The notes under the pieces are model-generated. The model did not search any database and was not told where the DNA came from. It worked only from the letters and a program-made list of their open reading frames with translations. A stretch of 27,892 nucleotides of DNA, taken from Leptospiraceae bacterium (GTDB taxonomy: Bacteria > Spirochaetota > Leptospiria > Leptospirales > Leptospiraceae). Shown here piece after piece: positions 8,463 to 16,431 of this stretch. Each line of letters begins with the position of its first letter. Positions within the stretch are counted from its first letter, which is position 1. The position numbers and the translations under genes were made by a program. The stretch spans positions 1 to 27,892 of the forward strand of contig JAIXRB010000112.1 in the NCBI GenBank assembly GCA_027485405.1, read 5' to 3'.

Positions 8463-11400
8463 TTATGTCCCGAATCTCAGGGCTCTTGCCCTTCTCTCTC
8501 CAGCTAACCAATAGTATAAAAGAGGAACAGTAAATCGGCTTAAAAGTGTTGCCGCGATTTCCCCAAACATCAAGGAAACGGCGAGCCCTTGAAAAATTGG
8601 ATCAAATAGCATAACAAAGCTTCCAACAATTACCGCAAAAGCCGTCAAAAGCATGGGACGAAACCGAACAAGCCCCGCGGTGATGACAGCTTCTTTGAGT
8701 GCAACGCCCTTCTCTATTTCACTTTCAATAAAGTCTACGAGGATGATTGAATTTCGGACAATGATCCCAGCCCCAGCTATAAATCCGATCATGCTTGTGG
8801 CAGTAAAGTAAGCTCCTGTTAGAGCATGACCTGGAAGAATTCCGATCAAGGATATGGGAATCGGTGCCATGATAACCAAAGGAACAAGGTAGCTTCGAAA
8901 CCAACCTAAAACTAATACATAGATCAGGATCATAACGACGGCAAAGGCACCACCTAGATCTCGAAAAACTTCGTACGTGATGAACCATTCTCCATCCCAT
9001 TTAACAACAGGTGCCGTAGTATTCCAAGGGACTTCGGAGGTTTGAGTTTCGTAACTGATTTTTGGAGCTAGTTTTAACATCGCATAGACCGGAGCTTCCT
9101 CTTCTCCAGACAATTCACTTGTAACATAGGTGACTGGCTTTAGGTTTTTGCGGTGTAAAGTTCGATCGTTTACAAATATGGGTTTTCCAATGACTCCTTC
9201 CATCGGAACGGTTCCTGTTTCCATAGAACCCAAGGATTGACCAGCAAACGGCCTTTGAGAGGAACGAGTTTCTTGGTCGATGGATAAATGAAGAGCAATT
9301 TCTTCGGGATGTTCTGCATTTTTCAAAGAAAGCATAGGAGTTTCGGAAAATAGAAACTGAGCATTGCGTGCTACAAAATTACTTCGAATGCCTAGATTTC
9401 CAGCCTTTTCGTAATCAAATGGATAGATGATCTTTGGTCTTCCTTCTCGAAGGCTGGAGTCCAAATCAACTACACTTGGTTCGGTGCCGAATGTGGTGAG
9501 AAGAGATTGAGCTACAATTTCTCTTTCACTGCTGGAAGGTCCATAAACTTCTGCCACCATTGTTGCTTGCACAGGAGGTCCTGGAGGGATTTCCAGTACT
9601 TTAGAAAGTGCACTGTGCTCTAGCGAAAAAGCTTTGATCTGTGGTCGCAAAGACTCTATCACCTCATGGCTAGATAGCATGCGATCTGATTTATTCTTTA
9701 AAACAATATGTAAATCAGTTTGGTAGTCTGATTTGCGAAGGAATGTGTGTTTTACCATTCCAGAAAAAGAGAATGGCGCGCTTTCCCCTGCAAACAATTG
9801 AACTTTGATCACATTGGGATCTTTTAGTATGATTTCTGCTAGTTTTTCACTTTTCTGTACTGATTGGAGTAAAGGAGTGGTTGGAGGAAAATCTAAGGTA
9901 ACTTGGAATTCCTCTTTGTTATCAAAAGGAAGCATTTTGACTTTGACCGTTTTGAAAACAACTAGCATGGTTGATGCTAAAAACAGAAAAACAATAAATC
10001 CCAAAAACCCTACCGCATTCGTTATCTTTGCTAACAGAAAGTTAGTGATCGATAAATAGATTCGATCTAAGAAGGAGACTTTTTCAGGCGTATCTTCTTT
10101 GTGCTCGTGTTTTTTAAGGAGTTTTAAAGAAGCCCAAGGTGTTACAATAAAAGCAACGAAGAGGGAGAGAATCATAGCCAAACTAGCTCCCACTGGAATG
10201 GGCTTCATATAAGGTCCCATCAATCCTCGGACAAATGCCATGGGTAGAATTGCGGCTATCACTGTGAAAGTAGCTAATATCGTAGGGTTTCCTACTTCAG
10301 CCACCGCATTAAGAGTAGATTTAAAGATACCATCATTTGGATTTTCTGCGAGGTGCCTCTCTATGTTTTCTACAACTACGATTGCATCATCCACGAGAAT
10401 TCCAATGGAGAAGATCAAAGCAAATAGTGTAACACGATTGAGAGTATATCCGAGAAAATAGTAAATAGCTAAAGTCAGAGCTAGTGTAACGGGAATTGCC
10501 ACGGCAACTACCAAGGCGGCTCGCCAGCCCATCCAAAGCGCGATAAGGATTGTTACCGATAGAGTGGCAATGATTAAATGTTCAATGAGTTCATGTGATT
10601 TGGCATTCGCTGAACTACCGTAGTCGCGAAGGACTGTCATTTTTATATCGGGTGGGAGGTTTTTTCCAAAAAGCTCTGCTCTTTCCAATAGGGATTGAGA
10701 AAGCTCGACAACATTTGTTCCTTTCCTTTTTGCAAAGACAATGGTAACAGCTTCCCTTGGCTTTTCAGATAGAGACTTGTCCCAGAGCAGGGAGAATTTT
10801 TGCCTTTCCTCCGGACCATCGATGATCTTTGCCACGTCTCCAATTCGAATCACTCGACCGCCTTTTTGTGCAATGGGTATGGAAGATATGGTTTTTGTGT
10901 TTTCGATCACGCCACCTACTTCCACATCCAAAACTTTATCCTGACTCCAATTTTTACCTACGGGATAGAAGGCATCGTTGGAGTTTAGAGCTTGAGCAAT
11001 TTCAGATAAGCTCACGAGGCCGAGCTTGGATTGATCGGCAATGACGCGAATCACTCTTTTTCTACCACCTAGCATGGATATATTTGAAAGATCGGGCGTT
11101 GCAGAAAGTTCGCGGGCTAGAGGGGCTACAAGAGTTCTCAGACTATAATCATCTCTCGAATCGGAAGAAAAGCTCAAAGCAAGAAACGGGACATCATCGA
11201 TGCTAAATGATCGAACTTGGGGATCTTGCACATTCTTCGGTAAGGTCAATTTTACTTCCATCAGTTTATGGTGGACTTTTACGAGGGAGGGTTCGATCGG
11301 TTCACCGACTTTGAACCGAACCGTTATCAGTGCACCATGAGCCTTACTAGCGGAGTAAACATACTCAACACCTTCTAAGCCCCAGATGGCTCTTTCTACA

Positions 11401-11621
11401 ACTTCAGTCACTTTACGTTCCACTTCCTCGGCAGAAAAACCAGGAGAAGGCAGTTGGATGTCGATCATGGGAACGGAAATTTGCGGCTCTTCTTCCTTAG
11501 GAGTTAGAAAAACAGCAAAAATCCCCAGTAAAAGACTGACAAAAATGATGACTGGGGTGAGTTGCGATCTGCTAAAAATGGAAGCAAGGGTTCCTGCGAA
11601 GCCTGGTTTGAGTTCTCTCAT
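8463..11621 (-). CDS. RND-family efflux permease (AcrB-like)
   Basis: This is a proton-driven inner-membrane efflux transporter of 1052 residues, the usual RND length. The first membrane helix is at about 22-40 and is followed by a large periplasmic loop. A bundle of helices runs from about 345 to 510, a second periplasmic loop follows, and the last helix bundle ends near 1040. The proton-relay aspartates are present as Asp411-Asp412 in GILVDDAIVVVENIER. At the AcrB Lys940 position there is Arg956 (GIIVRNSIILVDF). The N-terminal TPKEEEPQISVPMIDI resembles a subfamily I associate with DUF2892/sulfur-linked neighbours rather than classic multidrug pumps (recollection, unverified). ATG overlaps the TolC-like stop as ATGA, implying translational coupling. 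No periplasmic adaptor (MFP) gene is adjacent. The substrate is unknown. Confidence 0.93.
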   Translation of the reverse strand: MRELKPGFAGTLASIFSRSQLTPVIIFVSLLLGIFAVFLTPKEEEPQISVPMIDIQLPSPGFSAEEVERKVTEVVERAIWGLEGVEYVYSASKAHGALITVRFKVGEPIEPSLVKVHHKLMEVKLTLPKNVQDPQVRSFSIDDVPFLALSFSSDSRDDYSLRTLVAPLARELSATPDLSNISMLGGRKRVIRVIADQSKLGLVSLSEIAQALNSNDAFYPVGKNWSQDKVLDVEVGGVIENTKTISSIPIAQKGGRVIRIGDVAKIIDGPEERQKFSLLWDKSLSEKPREAVTIVFAKRKGTNVVELSQSLLERAELFGKNLPPDIKMTVLRDYGSSANAKSHELIEHLIIATLSVTILIALWMGWRAALVVAVAIPVTLALTLAIYYFLGYTLNRVTLFALIFSIGILVDDAIVVVENIERHLAENPNDGIFKSTLNAVAEVGNPTILATFTVIAAILPMAFVRGLMGPYMKPIPVGASLAMILSLFVAFIVTPWASLKLLKKHEHKEDTPEKVSFLDRIYLSITNFLLAKITNAVGFLGFIVFLFLASTMLVVFKTVKVKMLPFDNKEEFQVTLDFPPTTPLLQSVQKSEKLAEIILKDPNVIKVQLFAGESAPFSFSGMVKHTFLRKSDYQTDLHIVLKNKSDRMLSSHEVIESLRPQIKAFSLEHSALSKVLEIPPGPPVQATMVAEVYGPSSSEREIVAQSLLTTFGTEPSVVDLDSSLREGRPKIIYPFDYEKAGNLGIRSNFVARNAQFLFSETPMLSLKNAEHPEEIALHLSIDQETRSSQRPFAGQSLGSMETGTVPMEGVIGKPIFVNDRTLHRKNLKPVTYVTSELSGEEEAPVYAMLKLAPKISYETQTSEVPWNTTAPVVKWDGEWFITYEVFRDLGGAFAVVMILIYVLVLGWFRSYLVPLVIMAPIPISLIGILPGHALTGAYFTATSMIGFIAGAGIIVRNSIILVDFIESEIEKGVALKEAVITAGLVRFRPMLLTAFAVIVGSFVMLFDPIFQGLAVSLMFGEIAATLLSRFTVPLLYYWLAGERRARALRFGT

Positions 11622-13030
11622 TGTTCTTTCCTTTCAACGATAAATGCGTGTAATTCACTACGATTTATTAGCCATTCGATCTCAGTTCCGGCAAGAGCCT
11701 CAGCTTGGTCAAGGGCGCGGTTCAAAGCCTCCGCTAATTGAACGGCAGTTACGGCTCCTGAAGAGAACAATCGCTCAGTATTTTGAATTTGTTCGTCCAT
11801 GGTTTCTGTGTTCTCTTTTAAAAGCTTCCAAGAGTCTTTGATTTGTTTTTCTCTTGCTAGGCTCGAAGTAAAGAAGGCAGATTCTTTTTGGATTCGATCT
11901 TCCAATTTCTTTCGAAAAGATTCTGCTAACATCTCGGCTTCTTCCTTCACTTCTCGGTCTTTCGGATTGTATAAATTCATTTGAAGGTATAGCCCTGCAT
12001 TGTAAGAGGTTGCCATGTTTCTGGATCCGTGATAAGCGTTTGCTTCCGTGTAAAGGCCGATTCTGGGAAGGACTTTTGCACCTTCTGCTTGAGAGCGCAG
12101 TGATTCGGCTTCAGAGAACTTTTGCATTGCTTTGGTTGAAAGCGATAACTGATTTGAGTTATCTGGTAAGGGCAGGTTTTGATCTAAGAAATTAGAAAGC
12201 TCAACTTCCCGAGTTTTAAAATCGAGTGAAAGTTCAGGAGACATGGATAGAAGCTGTTGTCGGATCCCGTCTTTTTGGGATTCTACCATTTTCTGGAGAA
12301 CTTGAATTTTGTTCTGAATGGATTTTAAACTCAAATAACCAGCATAACCAACTGGGTTGCCTTTATTGGACAATTGATAGCTGGATTGCCATTTTTTCTC
12401 TTTTTTCAAGAACTCTTCTAGTTTTAGGGAATACTCATTCCAAGTTTGCAAAGCTCTGTAGAGTTTGGCGACTTCAGCAAATTGCCTTTCTCGCGTTGAT
12501 TCCCATTCCCATTTCAGTCCAGAAGCTCGTTTTTCCTGAAGCTTTGATAGAGTTTGTCCACTGCCACCTTCATAGAGCGGTAGATCCATACCAAGAACTC
12601 CTCTATTGTATTGATTGCTCCCAGGATTGTTTAGAGTATCGGGTGCTAGTAGGTTCAATGTGTTTGGGTTGAGTGTAGAGTAAGGCTGGTTATTTGAATC
12701 TAAAAAGTTGGATGGTCTCAGTCTGGAACTCGCTGTAGAAAAGTCAGAATCTACAGCAGACCGTTGTCCCAATTTAGAGAAAAAGTTCAATGCCGGGTCA
12801 TTGGTTTGGAAGCTTCTTAAGTCTGTATAAAGCTTCGGAAGCCAGTGACCCTCGGCACGGTCTTTAGAAATTTCAGCCGCTTTCCATTCTAAGTATTTTG
12901 ATTTTTGTAAGGCGGAGCTTTGGTCAATTTTTTGCCAAATCTCCGAAAATTCCAAAGTCGCTTGTGCGGAAAGAGCTGATTGGAAAAAAACAAACAGAAG
13001 TAAATAGAAAAGGAAAGTAATTGAATTCAT
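11618..13030 (-). CDS. TolC-like outer-membrane efflux protein
   Basis: This is an outer-membrane factor that would form the exit duct for the downstream RND permease. I use ATG at 13028-13030, which starts a clear signal peptide (MNSITFLFYLLLFVFFQSALSAQA). It is preceded by AAAAGGG at suitable spacing and lies two bases after the DUF2892 stop. The open frame extends 45 codons further upstream, but that part overlaps the DUF2892 gene and does not look like a secreted N terminus. The mature protein (total 470 residues) is rich in long amphipathic helices with two similar halves, as in the OEP/TolC family. Examples are KLQEKRASGLKWEWESTRER in the first half and NTERLFSSGAVTAVQLAEAL near the end. 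Its stop overlaps the RND start. Confidence 0.88.
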   Translation of the reverse strand: MNSITFLFYLLLFVFFQSALSAQATLEFSEIWQKIDQSSALQKSKYLEWKAAEISKDRAEGHWLPKLYTDLRSFQTNDPALNFFSKLGQRSAVDSDFSTASSRLRPSNFLDSNNQPYSTLNPNTLNLLAPDTLNNPGSNQYNRGVLGMDLPLYEGGSGQTLSKLQEKRASGLKWEWESTRERQFAEVAKLYRALQTWNEYSLKLEEFLKKEKKWQSSYQLSNKGNPVGYAGYLSLKSIQNKIQVLQKMVESQKDGIRQQLLSMSPELSLDFKTREVELSNFLDQNLPLPDNSNQLSLSTKAMQKFSEAESLRSQAEGAKVLPRIGLYTEANAYHGSRNMATSYNAGLYLQMNLYNPKDREVKEEAEMLAESFRKKLEDRIQKESAFFTSSLAREKQIKDSWKLLKENTETMDEQIQNTERLFSSGAVTAVQLAEALNRALDQAEALAGTEIEWLINRSELHAFIVERKEQ

Positions 13031-13032
13031 AC

Positions 13033-13260
13033 TTATACCCTTTTGCAGTACGAACGAATTCCAAATTTGTCTAGGATGATAGCCATTGGGCAAAACCCTA
13101 AAGTTCCAAAGACAAACAGGTTCAATCCGACCAAAGCATTCAAAGCAAAACCCCAAGGGTTCCAAAAAACACCCAAGGTGACTCCGACTAAGCTAAAGAC
13201 CCCTGCGACAAGGAAAACTATCCTTTCCAAATACCATGTTTCATTTTTTAAAAGGAACAT
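13033..13260 (-). CDS. DUF2892 (YgaP-like) small membrane protein
   Basis: This 75-residue inner-membrane protein has two predicted membrane segments (about 14-30 and 36-58). The second carries NPWGFALNALVGLNLFVFG followed by GFCPMAIILDKFGIR, the cysteine-containing turn characteristic of DUF2892. In other bacteria this domain is fused to or encoded beside rhodaneses (for example YgaP) and is linked to sulfur-transfer and sulfide stress. It is the first gene of the operon continuing into the TolC-like and RND genes. ATG at 13258-13260 is preceded by an AGGGGG that is also part of an operator-like repeat. Function is inferred only from family and context. Confidence 0.85.
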   Translation of the reverse strand: MFLLKNETWYLERIVFLVAGVFSLVGVTLGVFWNPWGFALNALVGLNLFVFGTLGFCPMAIILDKFGIRSYCKRV

Positions 13261-13263
13261 ACC

Positions 13264-13279
13264 ATACCCCCTATAGTAT
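13264..13279. promoter_or_regulatory. CsoR/CstR-type operator-like site 2
   Basis: ATACCCCCTATAGTAT overlaps the leader and ribosome-binding region of the DUF2892 gene. It shares ATACCCCCTA with the site in front of the repressor gene. CsoR-family repressors recognise pseudo-palindromes with C/G tracts flanked by ATAC/GTAT. Confidence 0.5.
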
Positions 13280-13290
13280 AGACAACTACC

Positions 13291-13319
13291 AATAGGATAC
13301 CCATGGGGGTATGTGTCAA
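13291..13319 (-). promoter_or_regulatory. Promoter of the DUF2892-TolC-RND operon
   Basis: On the minus strand a perfect -35 TTGACA (13319-13314) is followed after exactly 17 bases by a weak -10 CCTATT (13296-13291). The spacer is almost entirely filled by operator-like site 1, so a bound repressor would directly block RNA polymerase. Confidence 0.6.
13297..13312. promoter_or_regulatory. CsoR/CstR-type operator-like site 1
   Basis: ATACCCATGGGGGTAT has perfect six-base inverted arms (ATACCC / GGGTAT). It sits between the -35 and -10 of the operon promoter. Its form matches the C/G-tract operators of CsoR-family repressors, whose gene lies just upstream. Confidence 0.65.
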
Positions 13320-13332
13320 GAGAAAATTTTGC

Positions 13333-13596
13333 TCAAAGCAGGAATGCTGTCTGGATTGCCTCTTTTAGGTCAGATTCAATGTCTTTGTTCTTTTGGGTTC
13401 TCAGGCAGTGGCTGAGGTATTCTGTCATGTAAACCTCTCCGAATTTTTTAAGAGCTTGGTGGCTTGCTTTTAAAAGAAGGATTGTGTCACGACAATTCGG
13501 TTCTTCTTGGTTTAAGAGTGCTTTTAATCCTTCTAGTTGTCCTTGGATGCGACTTAATCGGTGAATGAGTTTGGTGTTTTCGGGTTCTGGTAGCAT
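13333..13596 (-). CDS. CsoR-family repressor, CstR-like (candidate persulfide sensor)
   Basis: This 87-residue all-helical repressor belongs to the DUF156 (CsoR/RcnR/FrmR/CstR) family. It shows the N-terminal LIHRLSRIQGQLEGLKALL helix typical of that family. In copper-sensing CsoR the ligands are a Cys, then a His 25 residues on and a Cys 29 residues on. Here Cys35 and Cys64 are present with the 29-residue spacing, but the His position is Tyr60. Two cysteines without the histidine is the pattern of CstR, which senses per- and polysulfides by cross-linking these cysteines. An H63 lies beside Cys64, so an altered metal site cannot be excluded. ATG at 13594-13596 follows an AGGGGG that is within operator-like site 3, suggesting autorepression. 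It is 72 bases upstream of the DUF2892 gene, which has its own promoter. Confidence 0.88.
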   Translation of the reverse strand: MLPEPENTKLIHRLSRIQGQLEGLKALLNQEEPNCRDTILLLKASHQALKKFGEVYMTEYLSHCLRTQKNKDIESDLKEAIQTAFLL

Positions 13597-13601
13597 AGTT
13601 G

Positions 13602-13619
13602 TATACCCCCTACCCTATA
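13602..13619. promoter_or_regulatory. CsoR/CstR-type operator-like site 3 (autoregulation)
   Basis: TATACCCCCTACCCTATA lies between a perfect -35 TTGACA (minus strand, 13631-13626) and the start of the repressor gene. It shares the ATACCCCCTA core with site 2. The -10 is unclear, but the site covers the region where it must lie, consistent with self-repression. Confidence 0.55.
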
Positions 13620-13655
13620 AAAGATTGTCAAGGAAAAATGGAGAGTCTTATAAAA

Positions 13656-14732
13656 CTATTTCTTAGATTCCCCCTGCGAAGTAGGCAAATCATAGATTCC
13701 AATTCGATCGTGATACAAGCTACCGATGTATAATTTGTTTCCTTTCTGGATGACGCTTGTTACCTCTCGAAGAGACAATCCGCCTGGATCTTGTAATGTT
13801 TGGAGTATCTCACCTTGTTCATTGAGTAAAACCGCAAAACCATAGGGTTCCGGTTTTGGCCAAAATACCTTGGGCAAGTTGGCAATCACCTTTTTGAGAA
13901 ACGGGGATGGGTGCAGAGAATCCATTCGATCATTTCGAATAGTGAAAAGTGCCAACCAAAAATCTCCGTTTGGAGTTCTTGTGATGTTATCTGGGAATCC
14001 AGGCAAATTGGAAATAAAATCTTCTCTTACGCCTTTCTTTGGACCTTTTAACCAAAGCTTCGTAATTCGATATCGATAGGTTTCATTGATTAATAAAAAG
14101 TCTTCATTTTTTGATAAGGCGATTCCATTTGCAAAGAAAAGCCCATCGAGCAAAAGACTTGTCACTTTTGTTTTAGGGTCATAAACAAAGACGCTACCAT
14201 GTGGTTTTGCTTCCAGGAGATCAAATAAATATTCACTTTGAGAGTAAATACTAGCATCAGAAAAGTATATCTTCCCATCGCGACCAATATCTAAATCATC
14301 TGCAAAACGGAAGGGTTTCCCTTCATATTCTGAAACTATTGTTTGCAGTTCATTGCTTATCGTCAGTCGTAGGAGTCCTTTATAAGCATCTGCGATGATG
14401 AGATTCCCATCTGAATCAAATTGTACGCCAAGTGGCCTCCCACCGGTATTGTTTAGGATTGTGATTTCGCCAGAAGTAGAAACTTTTAGAATATTTCCAT
14501 CTTTGTCTCCGCCGAAGACATTTCCAAATTTGTCTACGTCGAGGGATTCTAGACCGTTTACCTTGCCTTTGGCTAGTAAAAATGAGGATCTTAGCTTTTC
14601 ATTGGGAGCCAGGATTGCTTCCATTTTGGGCTTTTGGGGAGGCTCATAGACTTGGGGATCTATCGATCGACAATGAGAAAGTAAAGCAGTGGTTGTCAGC
14701 AGTAGCAAAATAGAAGTAGGTGTGACTCTCAT
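13656..14732 (-). CDS. SMP-30/strictosidine-synthase-like beta-propeller, putative lipoprotein
   Basis: This is a predicted six-bladed propeller of the SMP-30/gluconolactonase/strictosidine-synthase-like superfamily, whose members include lactonases and esterases. Support comes from repeated propeller segments: GLESLDVDKFGNVFGGDKDG, GRPLGVQFDSDGNLIIADAY, FADDLDIGRDGKIYFSDAS, FANGIALSKNEDFLLINETY and FPDNITRTPNGDFWLALF. The last two contain the Asn and Asp residues that usually hold the catalytic calcium. I start at ATG 14730-14732, which opens a signal sequence ending in LLSHC (Cys21), acceptable as a spirochaetal lipobox although His before Cys is unusual. A TTG 60 bases upstream keeps the frame open but looks less likely. 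The product would be 358 residues. The substrate is unknown, and no functional link to neighbours is visible. Confidence 0.8.
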   Translation of the reverse strand: MRVTPTSILLLLTTTALLSHCRSIDPQVYEPPQKPKMEAILAPNEKLRSSFLLAKGKVNGLESLDVDKFGNVFGGDKDGNILKVSTSGEITILNNTGGRPLGVQFDSDGNLIIADAYKGLLRLTISNELQTIVSEYEGKPFRFADDLDIGRDGKIYFSDASIYSQSEYLFDLLEAKPHGSVFVYDPKTKVTSLLLDGLFFANGIALSKNEDFLLINETYRYRITKLWLKGPKKGVREDFISNLPGFPDNITRTPNGDFWLALFTIRNDRMDSLHPSPFLKKVIANLPKVFWPKPEPYGFAVLLNEQGEILQTLQDPGGLSLREVTSVIQKGNKLYIGSLYHDRIGIYDLPTSQGESKK

Positions 14733-14851
14733 AAGAGAATTGTAGATCTTTGAAAATAAGAAGAAAGCAATTTTTTGCCTTTTGGAAAGCAATAGACAAA
14801 ATTCAGTGATCAGCTGAAGAATGTTCAGAGGAAATCAAATAGAAGCACACT

Positions 14852-14857
14852 TATAAT
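14852..14857 (+). promoter_or_regulatory. Possible -10 element of the 14869 gene
   Basis: A perfect TATAAT ends 11 bases before the ATG at 14869. No -35 matching the consensus is found at normal spacing. If used, the transcript would have a leader of only a few bases, i.e. nearly leaderless. Confidence 0.35.
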
Positions 14858-14868
14858 TTCTATCTTTT

Positions 14869-15507
14869 ATGAAAAAGAACAAATCGTCCTATTCATCAAT
14901 ACTGATTATTATTCTTTCAATGTACTTAGTTATCAGCGTAGTTTACAGAATAACAGATAACGCATCTGTTGGAAGATCTAAGGTTTTTGATATCAATCGA
15001 GAGTATGATTTTCAACTATATAAGATCAATGAAAATACGGCTTTTGTTGTATCTCGAACAAACACTGTTTCTGTCGCAAGTTACAAGCAAACCATTTTCC
15101 CATTTTGCTTTTTATGTGGGAATTTCGAAATCAATGGAACAATTGTCAACGTAATTGAGTTTATAAAGGATGATTGGGTATATACAAAGAACAGACAGCC
15201 ATTCTATGAAGGCTATAATTTAAAATCAGGAAAGACTTTCGATATTCCGGAAGAAATAGAATCGACCGAGAACCTGGATCCTGAAAGAGATGTGACATTA
15301 GAACTTAAAGAAATAAAGGAATATAAAACCAGGAATTTGACATTTTCTGAAGAGGAAAAATTAGACGTAGAATTTGTTTTTAAGAATTTCGAGAAGCTTT
15401 CGACGTTAAACGAAAGCTGTCTTATTTTCAATGCAGCTTTTTTGATTGTTATCTTTCTCTATTTGGTTTTTGGGCTTGTTTATTTTTTATTCTTTAGGCG
15501 AAAGTAA
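14869..15507 (+). CDS. Hypothetical membrane protein with two terminal helices
   Basis: This 212-residue protein is not recognised. It has an N-terminal membrane helix (about 9-26, ILIIILSMYLVISVVY) and a C-terminal membrane helix (about 188-208, ending LFFRRK). Between them is a mostly hydrophilic domain of about 150 residues. A hydrophobic FPFCFLCG segment lies near 77-84, followed by an acidic stretch around 130-165. This suggests a domain anchored at both ends on one side of the inner membrane. It begins an AT-rich run of three plus-strand genes without known homologues that I can name. No clear Shine-Dalgarno precedes ATG; see the possible -10 at 14852. Confidence 0.6.
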   Translation: MKKNKSSYSSILIIILSMYLVISVVYRITDNASVGRSKVFDINREYDFQLYKINENTAFVVSRTNTVSVASYKQTIFPFCFLCGNFEINGTIVNVIEFIKDDWVYTKNRQPFYEGYNLKSGKTFDIPEEIESTENLDPERDVTLELKEIKEYKTRNLTFSEEEKLDVEFVFKNFEKLSTLNESCLIFNAAFLIVIFLYLVFGLVYFLFFRRK

Positions 15508-15554
15508 CACTTTCAATTTTTTTCTTTACAGTTTTCTGACAGATCATAGCTAGC

Positions 15555-15737
15555 ATGGAGCAAGAGTTTAAAGAAAAAGAAATTAAGATCGATAGCTTTG
15601 TTTTAACTCATAAGTCCGACAACGAGTACACTGGGTTTTTAGAAACCACGGAACCAAACGGTAATTTCAAATATGAAGTGGAAGTTGTCTCTGATGGGGA
15701 AACTTTTCAGTGGAAGGTGAAAGAACAACTGCATTAG
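15555..15737 (+). CDS. Small hypothetical protein (60 aa)
   Basis: This short soluble protein is not recognised. The C-terminal half, NEYTGFLETTEPNGNFKYEV followed by EVVSDGETFQWKV, alternates polar and hydrophobic residues like a small beta-sheet module. It resembles the short Y-x-G...V-x-V...DG-x-x-F-x-W domains found in bacterial hypothetical proteins. There is no signal peptide. It lies 47 bases after the 212-residue membrane protein, and another unknown gene starts 10 bases after its stop, so the three could be co-transcribed. The small size makes the call tentative, but the protein-like composition favours a real gene. Confidence 0.5.
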   Translation: MEQEFKEKEIKIDSFVLTHKSDNEYTGFLETTEPNGNFKYEVEVVSDGETFQWKVKEQLH

Positions 15738-15747
15738 TTGGATTTTT

Positions 15748-16431
15748 GTGGAACAGAAACGATTAAAGAAATTATTACGAGACGGAATACCGAAAGATAC
15801 AGTTGACTTTGAATTTTATCCAAATTCTCCGCAAGCACGGGTCAGTTCTTTAATTCTAGCTATTTTGATTTCATTGGTAGTCTTTTCTGGTATATTTGCT
15901 TTTGCATATTTCGAAATCGAACTTTATATTAGAGATTTTACCGAATGGAAAAGTAAAAAGGAAGCTTTTCTGCAGCTTTTTAGCGATAATCTGGGACTTG
16001 CAATTTTTGGATTACTTTTGCAAATTTTCTTTTTTATTCTTATGCCAGCGTTTTGCTTTCATCTATGGAATGTTTGCCGAGTACAGTGGAAAGCAAAGAA
16101 AGACATTGATTTAGGAATTTACCATTTCGGAGTATATTTGGATGTTGATAGCCTATATGTCCGTTACTATGACAGGGACGACAACCTTCAAGAATACTAT
16201 ATTCCCAGAAATGCAATTCTTTCAGTCCAAGAATTGTCCAGCTATTACAAATCTGTCTCAGATTTAACTGGTACTACGACACGTTGGTTACAGGTCACAT
16301 GGAAAGAAACAAAGGGCAATTTTTATATCACCTTGGACTATAGTTCCTTTGATCAAAAAGACTTTATTGCGATGGCAAATGGTTTAAAGGCAGTGCCTGA
16401 TGGGAAGGATAGTATTCTTTCGGGAATTTGA
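15748..16431 (+). CDS. Hypothetical two-helix membrane protein
   Basis: This 227-residue protein starts at GTG (15748-15750), 10 bases after the preceding small gene; the only Shine-Dalgarno-like bases are a weak TTGGA. It has two membrane helices, at about 32-54 (VSSLILAILISLVVFSGIFA) and about 88-110 (FGLLLQIFFFILMPAFCFHL). A cytosolic-type C-terminal domain of about 110 residues contains FGVYLDVDSLYVRYYDRDDN and a repeated alternation of aromatic residues. The topology (two helices, then a beta-rich tail that reads like a response to a bound ligand) resembles YcxB-type proteins, but I cannot confirm this. No function is assigned. Confidence 0.6.
   Translation: MEQKRLKKLLRDGIPKDTVDFEFYPNSPQARVSSLILAILISLVVFSGIFAFAYFEIELYIRDFTEWKSKKEAFLQLFSDNLGLAIFGLLLQIFFFILMPAFCFHLWNVCRVQWKAKKDIDLGIYHFGVYLDVDSLYVRYYDRDDNLQEYYIPRNAILSVQELSSYYKSVSDLTGTTTRWLQVTWKETKGNFYITLDYSSFDQKDFIAMANGLKAVPDGKDSILSGI

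Noticed and set aside
13031..13165. N-terminal 45-codon extension of the TolC-like gene
   Set aside because: It overlaps the DUF2892 gene, begins without a signal peptide and has a worse ribosome site than the ATG at 13030.
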